Shown here: in pieces, positions 1-6,532 of the stretch | How the letters are laid out: each line of letters opens with the position of its first letter | Numbering within the stretch: position 1 is the first letter of the stretch | Origin: Bacteroidales bacterium | Lineage (GTDB): Bacteria > Bacteroidota > Bacteroidia > Bacteroidales > UBA7960 | NCBI GenBank assembly: GCA_003555385.1 | Contig: PWHO01000037.1 | Coordinates: 1-6,532 of the forward strand | Reading direction: 5' to 3' | DNA: 6,532 bases | Translations under genes and position numbers: made by a program | The notes under the pieces: model-generated | Database searches by the model: none | The model's input: the letters and a program-made list of their open reading frames with translations, nothing else | Told to the model about the DNA's origin: nothing

Positions 1-693
1 TGGTTTGTGAAGTTTCGCTTCCCCGGACATGAAAAGGTGCGATTTGTGGATTCGGAGATGGGGAGGATTCCGGAGGGGTGGTGTGTATGTGATTTAAAAT
101 CATATGGGAAAGTTATTACTGGTAAGACACCGAGTAAAAAAGTTCCAGAATATTACGGAAAAGATGTCCCCTTTATAAAAACGCCTGATATGCATGATAC
201 CATATTTTGTATTTCTACTGGAGAATATCTTTCAAATTTAGGTGCTGAAAGTCAGCAGAATAAAACATTGCCACCAAATACACTTTGTGTAAGTTGTATT
301 GGCACGGGTGGTGTCGTATCAATAACTGCTATACCATCACAGTCGAATCAACAAATAAACTCAATAGTTTTAAGCAATAAAACATATAGAGAGTTTCTTT
401 ATTATGTGCTTTTGGATTTGAAAGAAACCATTGTAGGACACGGTGCAACTGGGGCAACTATGACAAACTTAAGTAAAGGAAAGTTTGAATCTTTAAAGGT
501 TGTAAAGCCAACCGAACGTCTGTTGACTCATTACCATAGTATTACCGATACAGTGTTTGAACAAATAAAGACACTCCAGTATAAAAATCAGACATTATGC
601 CACACCCGTGACCTCCTCCTTCCCAAAATCATCTCTGGTGAAGTGGACGTTTCGGAACTGGATATAAACATGCTAAATAAAAATGGATTATGA
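1..693 (+). CDS. hsdS: Type I restriction-modification specificity subunit HsdS, C-terminal half (5' end outside window)
   Basis: HsdS gives a type I R-M complex its DNA target through two target recognition domains (TRDs) held by conserved helical spacers. The frame is open from base 1 and begins WFVKFRFPGHEKV, followed by a GxIPEGW motif (about 55-81). This is the usual junction between the central spacer and TRD2 in full-length HsdS proteins. TRD2 then runs to about 540. The distal conserved helix follows, with the hallmark TRDLLLPKIISGEVDV at 604-651. Roughly 230 residues are visible, about half of a normal 400-residue HsdS. The GTG at 7 could be read as a start, but the conserved WF codons before it argue that the gene continues left. 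The stop overlaps the next start by 4 bp. The DNA of TRD2 is clearly more AT-rich than the flanking conserved segments. The recognition sequence cannot be predicted. Confidence 0.93.
   Translation, partial: WFVKFRFPGHEKVRFVDSEMGRIPEGWCVCDLKSYGKVITGKTPSKKVPEYYGKDVPFIKTPDMHDTIFCISTGEYLSNLGAESQQNKTLPPNTLCVSCIGTGGVVSITAIPSQSNQQINSIVLSNKTYREFLYYVLLDLKETIVGHGATGATMTNLSKGKFESLKVVKPTERLLTHYHSITDTVFEQIKTLQYKNQTLCHTRDLLLPKIISGEVDVSELDINMLNKNGL
690..693 (+). promoter_or_regulatory. ATGA stop/start overlap coupling hsdS to the DUF262 gene
   Basis: The TGA of hsdS (691-693) lies inside the ATGA that starts the next gene. No GGAGG-like ribosome binding site is visible in the 20 bases upstream, which are A/T-rich. 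Translation of the downstream gene is therefore probably coupled to termination of hsdS. This fixes the start choice at 690. Confidence 0.7.
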
Positions 694-2951
694 GTAAAAC
701 TGTATTTACCAAAGTTGATTATACCTTAGGCTCATTGATCAATTACATTAGCATGGGCGAAATTGGATTGCCGGATATCCAACGACCTTTTGTTTGGCCC
801 AATGTTAAAGTTCGCAACCTTTTCGACTCCATGTATAAAGGTTACCCTGTCGGTTATTTCCTGTTTTGGAAAAGCAATGTGTCAGAACCATCCCGTACCA
901 TAGGTGATGAAAACAAACAAAAGCCGCCTCGTTTGGTTATAGTCGATGGTCAACAACGCCTAACTTCGCTTTTTGCTGTTATAAAGGAGGTGCGGGTAAT
1001 TAGGAAAAGCTTTCAAACTGAAAAAATTCAAATAGCCTTTAACCCGGTAGAAGAGAAATTTCAAATTGCAGATGCGGCAGTTCTCAGGGACAAAGCATTC
1101 ATACCAGATATTTCTGTGCTTTGGAGTCCTGATGCAAAAATTACCCGAATAATTAAAAATTATCTTGATAACCTCCGCACAAATCGTGAAGTAAGTGAGG
1201 ATGAAGAAACACTTATAGAGGACCGGATTTTAAAACTTCAGGGGTTATTATCGTTTCCCTTTACTGCGTTAGAGCTGGATGCCGAAATAGATGAGGAAGC
1301 TGTTTCCGATGTGTTTGTAAGAATTAATAGTGAAGGTACTTCTCTTAATCAGGCAGATTTTATTCTTACCCTTATGTCTGTCTTCTGGGATGAAGGAAGA
1401 AAAGCCCTTGAAGACTTTTGCAGAGACTCGCGAACACCATCCAAAAATGATGCGTCCCCTTTTAATCATTTTATTGAACCATATCCCTCCCAGCTTTTAC
1501 GGGTCAGTGTCGGGGTGGCTTTCAAACGTGCCAGACTTAAATACGTCTACTCCATCCTTAGGGGTAAAGATTTGGAGACAGAGCAATTCAGCGATGAGCG
1601 TCGTGTTCAGCAATTTGAGTTACTTAAAAACGCCCAAGAACGGGTATTAAATTTACAGTACTGGCACGACTTTATGAACTGTATCCGGCAGGCGGGCTTT
1701 AGAAGCAGCAAGATGATCAGTTCAGACAACAACCTGCTGTTCTCTTACATGCTTTATCTGATTGGACGCACAGAGTATAAAGCCTCAGAGTTTGACCTCA
1801 GGCGCACCATTGCGAGGTGGTTTTTTATGTCTGCCGTCACAGGGCGCTTCACCGGATCACCTGAGTCAGATATGGAGTTCGATCTTGCACGATTAAGAGA
1901 AATAAAGACAGCAGAAGATTTCTTAAAAACGTTAAACCGGATTTGCGACATTACTCTCACCAATGATTTCTGGGCAGTAACCCTTCCTAACGACCTGGCT
2001 ACATCGTCACCACGAAGTCCCTCCTTATTTGCCTATCATGCTGCGTTGGTATTATTGGACGCAAGGGCATTGTTTTCAAAAATTAAAGTGGCATCACTGC
2101 TTGATCCGTCAGTCACGGCATCTCGCTCCATTGAGCGCCATCACCTATTTCCTAAAGCATACTTGCGTGATCATAAAAAAATCACATCCACCAGGGAAAC
2201 TAACCAAATAGCTAATTATGCCTTAATGGAGTGGGGAGATAATGCAGAGATTTCAGACGCCCCTCCAGTTGAATACGTGCCGCAAATGAAGACAAGATTT
2301 AGCAACCCTGAAATAGAGCGCATGTATAAGCTTCACGCTTTACCTGAAAGCTGGGAGCATCTTGACTACCACGATTTTCTTGAAAAACGGCGAGAACTAA
2401 TGGCACAGGTAATTGCCAAAGGCTATGCTACTTTAACGGCCATTGATGAAGAAAAGACAGAGCCTGTTGATGCTTTTATCCTCGCCCAGGAAGTCATGAA
2501 TGGAGAGTCAGAGAGTGTAGAGTTTAAATCCACGATGCGCATCAATATGCACACCGAACAGAAAGATCCACGTATGGAGCTTGCTGTACTGAAAACAATG
2601 GCAGCATTCCTTAACTCAAATGGAGGTACTTTAATCGTGGGGGTAGCAGATGATGGAAGTCCCGTTGGTATTGAAAAAGACGGGTTTCCCAATGAGGACA
2701 AAATGAGCCTGCATCTTGTCAATATTGTTAAGTCAAGAATGGGCATTCCCGCCCTCACCAATATAAACGTGAACTTTGATGATTATGAAGAATCCCGTGT
2801 AATGGTTGTTAAGTGCCACAAGTCACCAACCGCAGTTTTTGTTAAAGACGGTGATATTGAACGGTTTTATGTCCGCACAGGACCGGCAACTACGGAGTTA
2901 AGTGCGAGTCAAACACAAGAGTACATCAAACAAAGATTTGCCATCAAATGA
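690..2951 (+). CDS. DUF262 / HNH / AlbA_2 fusion protein embedded in type I R-M operon
   Basis: This 753-residue protein shows three recognisable parts. Residues about 12-240 are a DUF262 (GmrS/ParB-like) domain with DIQRPFVW (29-36) and the diagnostic DGQQR (86-90), thought in this superfamily to bind or hydrolyse nucleotide. Residues about 475-535 hold a His-Me/HNH-type nuclease signature: ERHHLFPKAYL from 482, then NQIANYALM from 505 and a downstream PPVEYV. This resembles the nuclease halves of GmrSD and SspE-type defence proteins. Residues about 607-745 form an AlbA_2 (Schlafen AAA_4) domain with SVEFKS ending at 614, NGGTLIVGVADDG from 644, and a late FYVRTG. The region between about 240 and 470 looks helical, with no motif I recognise. 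No signal peptide or membrane segment is seen, so it is probably cytosolic. It overlaps both neighbours by 4 bp, implying co-expression with HsdS and HsdR. Modification-dependent DNA cleavage or an accessory R-M role is inferred, not shown. Confidence 0.88.
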   Translation: MSKTVFTKVDYTLGSLINYISMGEIGLPDIQRPFVWPNVKVRNLFDSMYKGYPVGYFLFWKSNVSEPSRTIGDENKQKPPRLVIVDGQQRLTSLFAVIKEVRVIRKSFQTEKIQIAFNPVEEKFQIADAAVLRDKAFIPDISVLWSPDAKITRIIKNYLDNLRTNREVSEDEETLIEDRILKLQGLLSFPFTALELDAEIDEEAVSDVFVRINSEGTSLNQADFILTLMSVFWDEGRKALEDFCRDSRTPSKNDASPFNHFIEPYPSQLLRVSVGVAFKRARLKYVYSILRGKDLETEQFSDERRVQQFELLKNAQERVLNLQYWHDFMNCIRQAGFRSSKMISSDNNLLFSYMLYLIGRTEYKASEFDLRRTIARWFFMSAVTGRFTGSPESDMEFDLARLREIKTAEDFLKTLNRICDITLTNDFWAVTLPNDLATSSPRSPSLFAYHAALVLLDARALFSKIKVASLLDPSVTASRSIERHHLFPKAYLRDHKKITSTRETNQIANYALMEWGDNAEISDAPPVEYVPQMKTRFSNPEIERMYKLHALPESWEHLDYHDFLEKRRELMAQVIAKGYATLTAIDEEKTEPVDAFILAQEVMNGESESVEFKSTMRINMHTEQKDPRMELAVLKTMAAFLNSNGGTLIVGVADDGSPVGIEKDGFPNEDKMSLHLVNIVKSRMGIPALTNINVNFDDYEESRVMVVKCHKSPTAVFVKDGDIERFYVRTGPATTELSASQTQEYIKQRFAIK
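2948..2951 (+). promoter_or_regulatory. ATGA stop/start overlap coupling the DUF262 gene to hsdR
   Basis: The TGA at 2949-2951 overlaps the ATG at 2948-2950. The preceding bases are A-rich and show no Shine-Dalgarno sequence. This repeats the arrangement at 690 and supports a single coupled operon. It also means the embedded gene sits firmly between the two hsd genes and is not a loose insertion. Confidence 0.7.
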
Positions 2952-5900
2952 CACCTTCCGGATACACCGAAGACGCTCTGGTTGAACAACCCGCCATCCA
3001 GTTGATGGAAACTTTGGGCTGGGAAACATGCAATGCCTACAATGAGTTTGATACCGGCCATAGTATGCTGGGCAGGGAAACACGTGCAGAGGTAATCCTC
3101 ACGGCGCGACTGCGTCCTACAATGATTAAAATCAACCCTGATCTTCCAGCGGAGGCTTTTGATCAAGCCGTGGAGATCCTTCAGCGGGATCGCTCCCGCA
3201 TGAGTATGGCTGCAGCCAACAAAGAAATGTATGAGCACCTGAAAAATGGAGTCAGGGTGAGCGTTATCGATCCGCGGGGCGATGAGGAAATCGTGGAATG
3301 GGTGAAGGTGATTGACTGGGAAAACCCAAAAAATAATGACTTCCTGCTCTGCTCACAGCTTTGGATAGCTGGAGAGATGCATACCAGGCGCACCGACCTG
3401 GTTGGTTTTGTAAATGGCATCCCATTACTTCTTTTTGAACTCAAAGCCGCACACAGAAGACTGGAAACAGCCTACACGGGTAACCTGCGCGACTATAAAG
3501 ACACCATCCCCCAGCTGTTCTGGCCCAACGCCCTTATCATCTTGTCGAATGGAAGCCAAAGCAGGGTAGGCAGCATCACCGCAGGATGGGAGCATTTTGC
3601 CGAATGGAAAAAAGTGGGAAGCGAAGAGGAAGAAGGAAGAGTTTCGCTGGAAACAATGCTTTACGGCATAGGCGAACCCTCCCGGCTGCTTGATTTGGTC
3701 GAAAACTTCACCCTCTTCCAGAAAGCTCCCGGCGGGCTTATCAAACTGACAGCCAAAAACCACCAATATCTGGGTGTGAATAATGCCATAGAAGCCCTTC
3801 AGGATGTTCGCCAACGTAAAGGGAAGCTTGGTGTGTTCTGGCACACGCAGGGTAGCGGGAAAAGTGTGTCGATGATGTTCTTTTCGCAAAAAGTGCTGAG
3901 AAAAATTCAGGGCAACTGGACTTTTGTGATTGTTACAGACCGCAAGGAACTTGACAAGCAGATTTATACAAACTTTGTTTCGGCAGATGTGGTCACAGAA
4001 AAACGAGCGCAGGCCGATAGCAGCCAAAACCTTCGTCAGCTTCTTTCAGAAGATCACCGGTATGTGTTTACCCTTATCCATAAATTTCGTACAGATAATG
4101 GTCAGCCACATCCCGTGCTTTCTGAAAGGGAAGATATCATTGTGATTACCGACGAGGCGCATCGAAGCCAGTACGATGCCCTGGCACTAAATATGCGTAC
4201 AGCCCTGCCCAACGCATCATTTCTTGCCTTTACTGGTACACCTCTCATTGTGGGAGAAGAACGCACCAGGCAAGTCTTTGGCGAATATGTAAGCATCTAC
4301 GATTTCAGGCAGTCGGTGGAAGATGGCGCCACCGTTCCACTGTATTATGAGAACCGCATACCTGAGCTTCAATTGACCAACGAAAACCTTAATCAGGATA
4401 TGGAGCGTCTTCTTGAAGAGGCAGAGCTGGATGAAGAGCAGGAGAAAAAGCTCGAGCGTGAGTTTGCAAGGGAGTATCATCTTATCACCCGTGAAGATCG
4501 TCTGGATGCCATAGCAAGGGATTTGACAGATCATTTCAGCGTCAGAGGCCTGCAGGGCAAAGCGATGATGATCTGTATCGACAAAGCTACCGCTGTTAGG
4601 ATGTATAATAAAGTGGCTTTGTGCTGGAAAGAGAAAATTTCAGCTTTAGAGACAGAATTGCGTGGCCTTGAAGGAGATGAAAAGGAAAGTATGCAGCAGC
4701 GTATCGAGTGGATGAAGGAGACGGATATGGCTGTTGTGGTATCACAGGCACAGAATGAAATTGCCGAGATGGAAGAAAAGGGGCTTGATATCCGTATTCA
4801 TCGAAAAAGGATGATGGAAGAAGATCTGGAAACAAAATTTAAAGACCCTGATAATCCTTTCCGGGTGGTATTTGTATGTGCCATGTGGATGACAGGCTTT
4901 GATGTGCCCAGCTGTGCAACCCTTTACCTCGACAAGCCCATGCGTAACCACACCCTGATGCAAACCATTGCCAGAGCAAACCGCGTGCACCGAGATAAAG
5001 TAAGTGGGTTAATTGTGGATTATGCTGGTGTGTTCCGCAACCTGGAGCGTGCCCTGTCCATTTATGGCGCAGGAAGAGGAGGTGCAGAAAAACCTGTGGA
5101 AGATAAAGCCACCCTGATTGAAGCGTTAAAACAAGCCATTGAGCAAACACAAGCTTTTTGCAGGGAAAAAACGGTGTTTCTTGATGAGATATCCGGAGCT
5201 GATGGTTTTGAGCGTATTAAGTTGCTTGATGATGCCGTGGATGCATTGATCGAAAATGAAGAAACCAAGCGCCGGTATCTTGACCTTTCGAAGACCGTTC
5301 AGCGTTTGTACAAAGGGATACTCCCCGATAATAGTGCTGAAGTCTTTGCACAGCAGGTTTCTCCAATAAAAGTCATTGCGCAGAAGATCAAAAACCTGTC
5401 TCCACCACCAGACATTTCCCAGGTCATGGAGGATGTAGAAGAATTGTTGGATAAATCAATTGCTACCGAAGGCTACGTCATCCATGATCCTGCCGTGGCA
5501 TACGATAAGGATCACTTGATAGATCTGAGCAACATTGATTTTGAAGCACTGGCTGAAAAATTCAAGGTAGGTCGAAAACGTACCCTAAATGAAAGGCTGA
5601 AGGGGTCCATTGCGCAGAAGCTAATGGTGATGGTTCGTAAAAACCGCACACGAATGAACTACCTGGAAAGGTTTCAGAAGATGATAGAAGATTACAATGC
5701 CGGCACGTTGAAGGCAGAAGAGTTTTTTCAGGAATTAATGGAGTTTGCCAAGGGACTGAACCAAGAGGATAAACGCGCCATTGAAGAGCAGCTCTCTGAA
5801 GAAGAGCTCGCATTATTCGATCTGTTGGCAAAAAAACCCGAAGTGGATCTCACCGAACAGGAGCGTAGTAAGGTCAAAGCAACAGCGAAAGCTTTACTGA

Positions 5901-6112
5901 AAACCTTGAAACATGAAAAGCTGGTGCTGGATTGGCGTAAAAGACAGCAGACCCGGGCAGATGTACGTGTCACCATTGAAACCATATTGGATGAAGGTCT
6001 GCCAAGAGCTTATACCCCTGAGCTTTTTGAACAGAAGTCAACGGCAGTCTTCCAGCATGTTTATGAGTCCTATTATGGCGCCGGTCAGAGCATTTATGAT
6101 GTTGCCGCATAA
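2948..6112 (+). CDS. hsdR: Type I restriction enzyme HsdR (motor and endonuclease subunit), complete
   Basis: HsdR is the ATP-driven translocase and nuclease that joins HsdM and HsdS and cuts unmodified DNA away from the recognition site. The 1054 residues are normal for the family. The N-terminal PD-(D/E)xK nuclease shows D150 (in RRTDLVGF) and E164-L-K166 (in LLFELKA), almost the numbering I recall for EcoR124I HsdR. The following motif, usually QxxxY, reads N179-LRD-Y183. The SF2 helicase core has Walker A TQGSGKS (300-306), DEAH (402-405), TGTP (429-432), TGFDVP (649-654) and QTIARANR (672-679). The C-terminal 350 residues are charged and helical, as expected for the domain that docks on the methyltransferase. 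All catalytic motifs are intact and there is no frameshift, so the enzyme should be active if HsdM is present. The start is fixed by the ATGA overlap and by LVEQPAIQLMETLGWE near the N-terminus. Confidence 0.97.
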   Translation: MTPSGYTEDALVEQPAIQLMETLGWETCNAYNEFDTGHSMLGRETRAEVILTARLRPTMIKINPDLPAEAFDQAVEILQRDRSRMSMAAANKEMYEHLKNGVRVSVIDPRGDEEIVEWVKVIDWENPKNNDFLLCSQLWIAGEMHTRRTDLVGFVNGIPLLLFELKAAHRRLETAYTGNLRDYKDTIPQLFWPNALIILSNGSQSRVGSITAGWEHFAEWKKVGSEEEEGRVSLETMLYGIGEPSRLLDLVENFTLFQKAPGGLIKLTAKNHQYLGVNNAIEALQDVRQRKGKLGVFWHTQGSGKSVSMMFFSQKVLRKIQGNWTFVIVTDRKELDKQIYTNFVSADVVTEKRAQADSSQNLRQLLSEDHRYVFTLIHKFRTDNGQPHPVLSEREDIIVITDEAHRSQYDALALNMRTALPNASFLAFTGTPLIVGEERTRQVFGEYVSIYDFRQSVEDGATVPLYYENRIPELQLTNENLNQDMERLLEEAELDEEQEKKLEREFAREYHLITREDRLDAIARDLTDHFSVRGLQGKAMMICIDKATAVRMYNKVALCWKEKISALETELRGLEGDEKESMQQRIEWMKETDMAVVVSQAQNEIAEMEEKGLDIRIHRKRMMEEDLETKFKDPDNPFRVVFVCAMWMTGFDVPSCATLYLDKPMRNHTLMQTIARANRVHRDKVSGLIVDYAGVFRNLERALSIYGAGRGGAEKPVEDKATLIEALKQAIEQTQAFCREKTVFLDEISGADGFERIKLLDDAVDALIENEETKRRYLDLSKTVQRLYKGILPDNSAEVFAQQVSPIKVIAQKIKNLSPPPDISQVMEDVEELLDKSIATEGYVIHDPAVAYDKDHLIDLSNIDFEALAEKFKVGRKRTLNERLKGSIAQKLMVMVRKNRTRMNYLERFQKMIEDYNAGTLKAEEFFQELMEFAKGLNQEDKRAIEEQLSEEELALFDLLAKKPEVDLTEQERSKVKATAKALLKTLKHEKLVLDWRKRQQTRADVRVTIETILDEGLPRAYTPELFEQKSTAVFQHVYESYYGAGQSIYDVAA

Positions 6113-6166
6113 AAAAACACGGCAGGTTATATTGCGGTACAAGAAAACTAGAATATCCAATCTAAC

Positions 6167-6233
6167 TGTCGCACCCCTGTCCCACCTCTAACCCCTATCA
6201 ATAAAGAGAATGAGGTGGGTGGGACATGCGACA
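6167..6233 (+). repeat. Bulged hairpin A (left REP-like unit)
   Basis: The outer stem pairs TGTCGCA (6167-6173) with TGCGACA (6227-6233). A one-sided 4-nt bulge, CCCC (6174-6177), follows on the left arm. The inner stem pairs TGTCCCACC (6178-6186) with GGTGGGACA (6218-6226), 9 bp. The loop is 31 nt. A shifted inner register, CCCACCTC (6181-6188) with GAGGTGGG (6212-6219), is also possible. No U-run follows, so it is not a textbook intrinsic terminator for hsdR. Confidence 0.75.
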
Positions 6234-6270
6234 TCAGGTTATAATATATAGGTAATAGTAATTAATAAAC

Positions 6271-6284
6271 TAAACAATTGTTTA
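6271..6284. repeat. 14-bp perfect palindrome at the centre of the element
   Basis: TAAACAATTGTTTA is its own reverse complement. It lies in the AT-rich stretch of about 60 bp between the hairpins. Its centre (6277.5) falls within about 2 bp of the centre of the whole 226-bp structure (6279.5). It may be a dimeric protein site or simply part of the overall symmetry. Confidence 0.6.
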
Positions 6285-6326
6285 ACTAACTATTTTTTAC
6301 TCAATGTCTCTCCATATCAAGGGTAG

Positions 6327-6392
6327 TGTCGCATGTCGCACCTGCTGAAACCATTGTCAGTACAGGCTTTAAGGTGCGACAAGGGTGCGACA
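6327..6392 (-). repeat. Bulged hairpin B (right REP-like unit, inverted copy of A)
   Basis: The outer stem pairs TGTCGCA (6327-6333) with TGCGACA (6386-6392). The inner stem pairs TGTCGCACCT (6334-6343) with AGGTGCGACA (6372-6381), 10 bp. The 4-nt bulge, AGGG (6382-6385), is on the right arm, so B is the reverse complement of A in design. The 28-nt loop can pair further, CTGA (6345-6348) with TCAG (6357-6360). The hairpin ends directly against the stop codon of the - strand gene. Confidence 0.75.
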
Positions 6393-6532
6393 TCACGCTG
6401 TCCATCGTTGAATCTGTTTTCGATCCACATTAAGGATCTCTGCAACCCTGGTCTTTGGTAAACCTCCTTCTTCCACCAAGTACTTTGCGACAAGTTTTTT
6501 GTCTGGAAGTTGCTCAGGGTTCCGACCGAAAA
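6393..6532 (-). CDS. C-terminus of a helix-turn-helix protein, possible transposase (5' end outside window)
   Basis: Reading the - strand from 6530 to the TGA at 6395-6393 gives 45 residues beginning FGRNPEQLPDKKLVAKYL. The last part, TRVAEILNVDRKQIQRWTA, fits a helix-turn-helix: VAEIL as the first helix, NVD as the turn, and RKQIQRW as the recognition helix. The frame is open to the window edge, and the GC level and codon pattern look coding. The gene converges on hsdR. Its stop codon touches the repeat element at 6392, which suggests the protein and the repeat may be linked, as with REP-associated Y1 transposases and their flanking REPs. Only the HTH is visible; no catalytic domain can be seen, so a transcription regulator or another HTH protein is equally possible. 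Confidence 0.6.
   Translation of the reverse strand, partial: FGRNPEQLPDKKLVAKYLVEEGGLPKTRVAEILNVDRKQIQRWTA

Larger units (their letters stand above)
6167..6392. repeat. Mirror-symmetric double-hairpin element (BIME/MITE-like)
   Basis: Between the convergent genes lies a 226-bp quasi-palindrome. Its outer 21 bp (6167-6187 and 6372-6392) are inverted repeats matching at 19 positions. It contains eight heptamers, TGTCGCA or TGTCCCA. On + they begin at 6167, 6178, 6327 and 6334; on - they occupy 6220-6226, 6227-6233, 6375-6381 and 6386-6392. Spacings are 11, 7, 7 and 11 bp, a mirror-symmetric order. The two halves are hairpins in inverted orientation around an AT-rich centre. The layout matches REP pairs (BIMEs) or small non-autonomous elements. 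No target site duplication is evident: the left flank is CTAAC and the right flank is TCACG. It may also act as a bidirectional terminator, a protein-binding array or an origin; nothing here decides between these. Confidence 0.7.

Noticed and set aside
7..9. GTG at 7 as a true start of a half-size HsdS
   Set aside because: The two codons before it (W, F) belong to the conserved WFVxFRFPGHEK spacer, so the frame most likely continues upstream. Only six bases of upstream sequence are visible, so no RBS can be judged.
3425..4027. 200-codon open frame on the - strand inside hsdR
   Set aside because: It lies opposite the strongly conserved HsdR nuclease and Walker A region, its translation matches no recognisable family, and it is best explained as a shadow frame.
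5913..6191. Frame on + overlapping the end of hsdR and running into the intergenic region
   Set aside because: It is out of frame with the clear HsdR C-terminus, extends into the hairpin repeat, and its product has no recognisable motif.
6167..6233. Classic intrinsic terminator for hsdR
   Set aside because: The hairpin is real but the loop is long and no U-tract follows. A terminator role is possible but not supported by the usual signature.
6167..6392. CRISPR array
   Set aside because: The repeated unit is only 7 bp, occurs in both orientations, and has no regular spacers.
6167..6392. Ends of a Tn7-like element (TGT...ACA with repeated transposase sites)
   Set aside because: The ends do begin TGT and end ACA and carry repeated sites, but the element is only 226 bp, contains no gene, and shows no target site duplication. 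The bulged-hairpin pairing fits REP-like units better.
6486..6492. A further TGCGACA inside the - strand gene
   Set aside because: It falls in codons for Leu-Val-Ala, has no partner nearby to form a hairpin, and is probably coincidental.

Overview
The window is the distal part of a type I restriction-modification (hsd) operon on the + strand. It is followed by about 280 bp of structured non-coding DNA and the 3' end of a convergent gene on the - strand. The organism cannot be fixed from sequence. GC content looks moderate, and neither internal start codon has a visible Shine-Dalgarno sequence, which fits Bacteroidota-like bacteria. The same would be expected of translationally coupled genes elsewhere, so this is only a weak suggestion.

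Layout. Positions 1-693 hold the C-terminal half of the specificity subunit HsdS; its beginning, and presumably hsdM, lie left of the window. Positions 690-2951 hold a 753-residue fusion of a DUF262 (GmrS/ParB-like) domain, an HNH-type nuclease motif and an AlbA_2 (Schlafen-type) domain, inserted between hsdS and hsdR. Positions 2948-6112 hold a complete HsdR motor-nuclease of 1054 residues with all key motifs visible. The three genes are joined by two ATGA overlaps of 4 bp, so they look like one translationally coupled unit. HsdS chooses the target and HsdR translocates and cuts. The middle protein resembles modification-dependent (type IV) nucleases and may be a second defence layer or an accessory factor; that role is inference.

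The most unusual structure is at 6167-6392. Two bulged hairpins (6167-6233 and 6327-6392) are copies of one element in inverted orientation, built from eight copies of the heptamer TGTCGCA or its variant TGTCCCA. The arrangement is mirror-symmetric around an AT-rich centre that carries a 14-bp perfect palindrome. The heptamer variation is compensatory (a G-C pair in one hairpin is a C-G pair in the other), which argues that the fold is under selection. The outer ends form inverted repeats with 19 of 21 positions matching. The structure ends at the base next to the stop codon of the - strand gene (6393-6532), whose visible C-terminus reads as a helix-turn-helix. This looks like a REP/BIME-like or MITE-like element beside a possible cognate DNA-binding or transposase gene.
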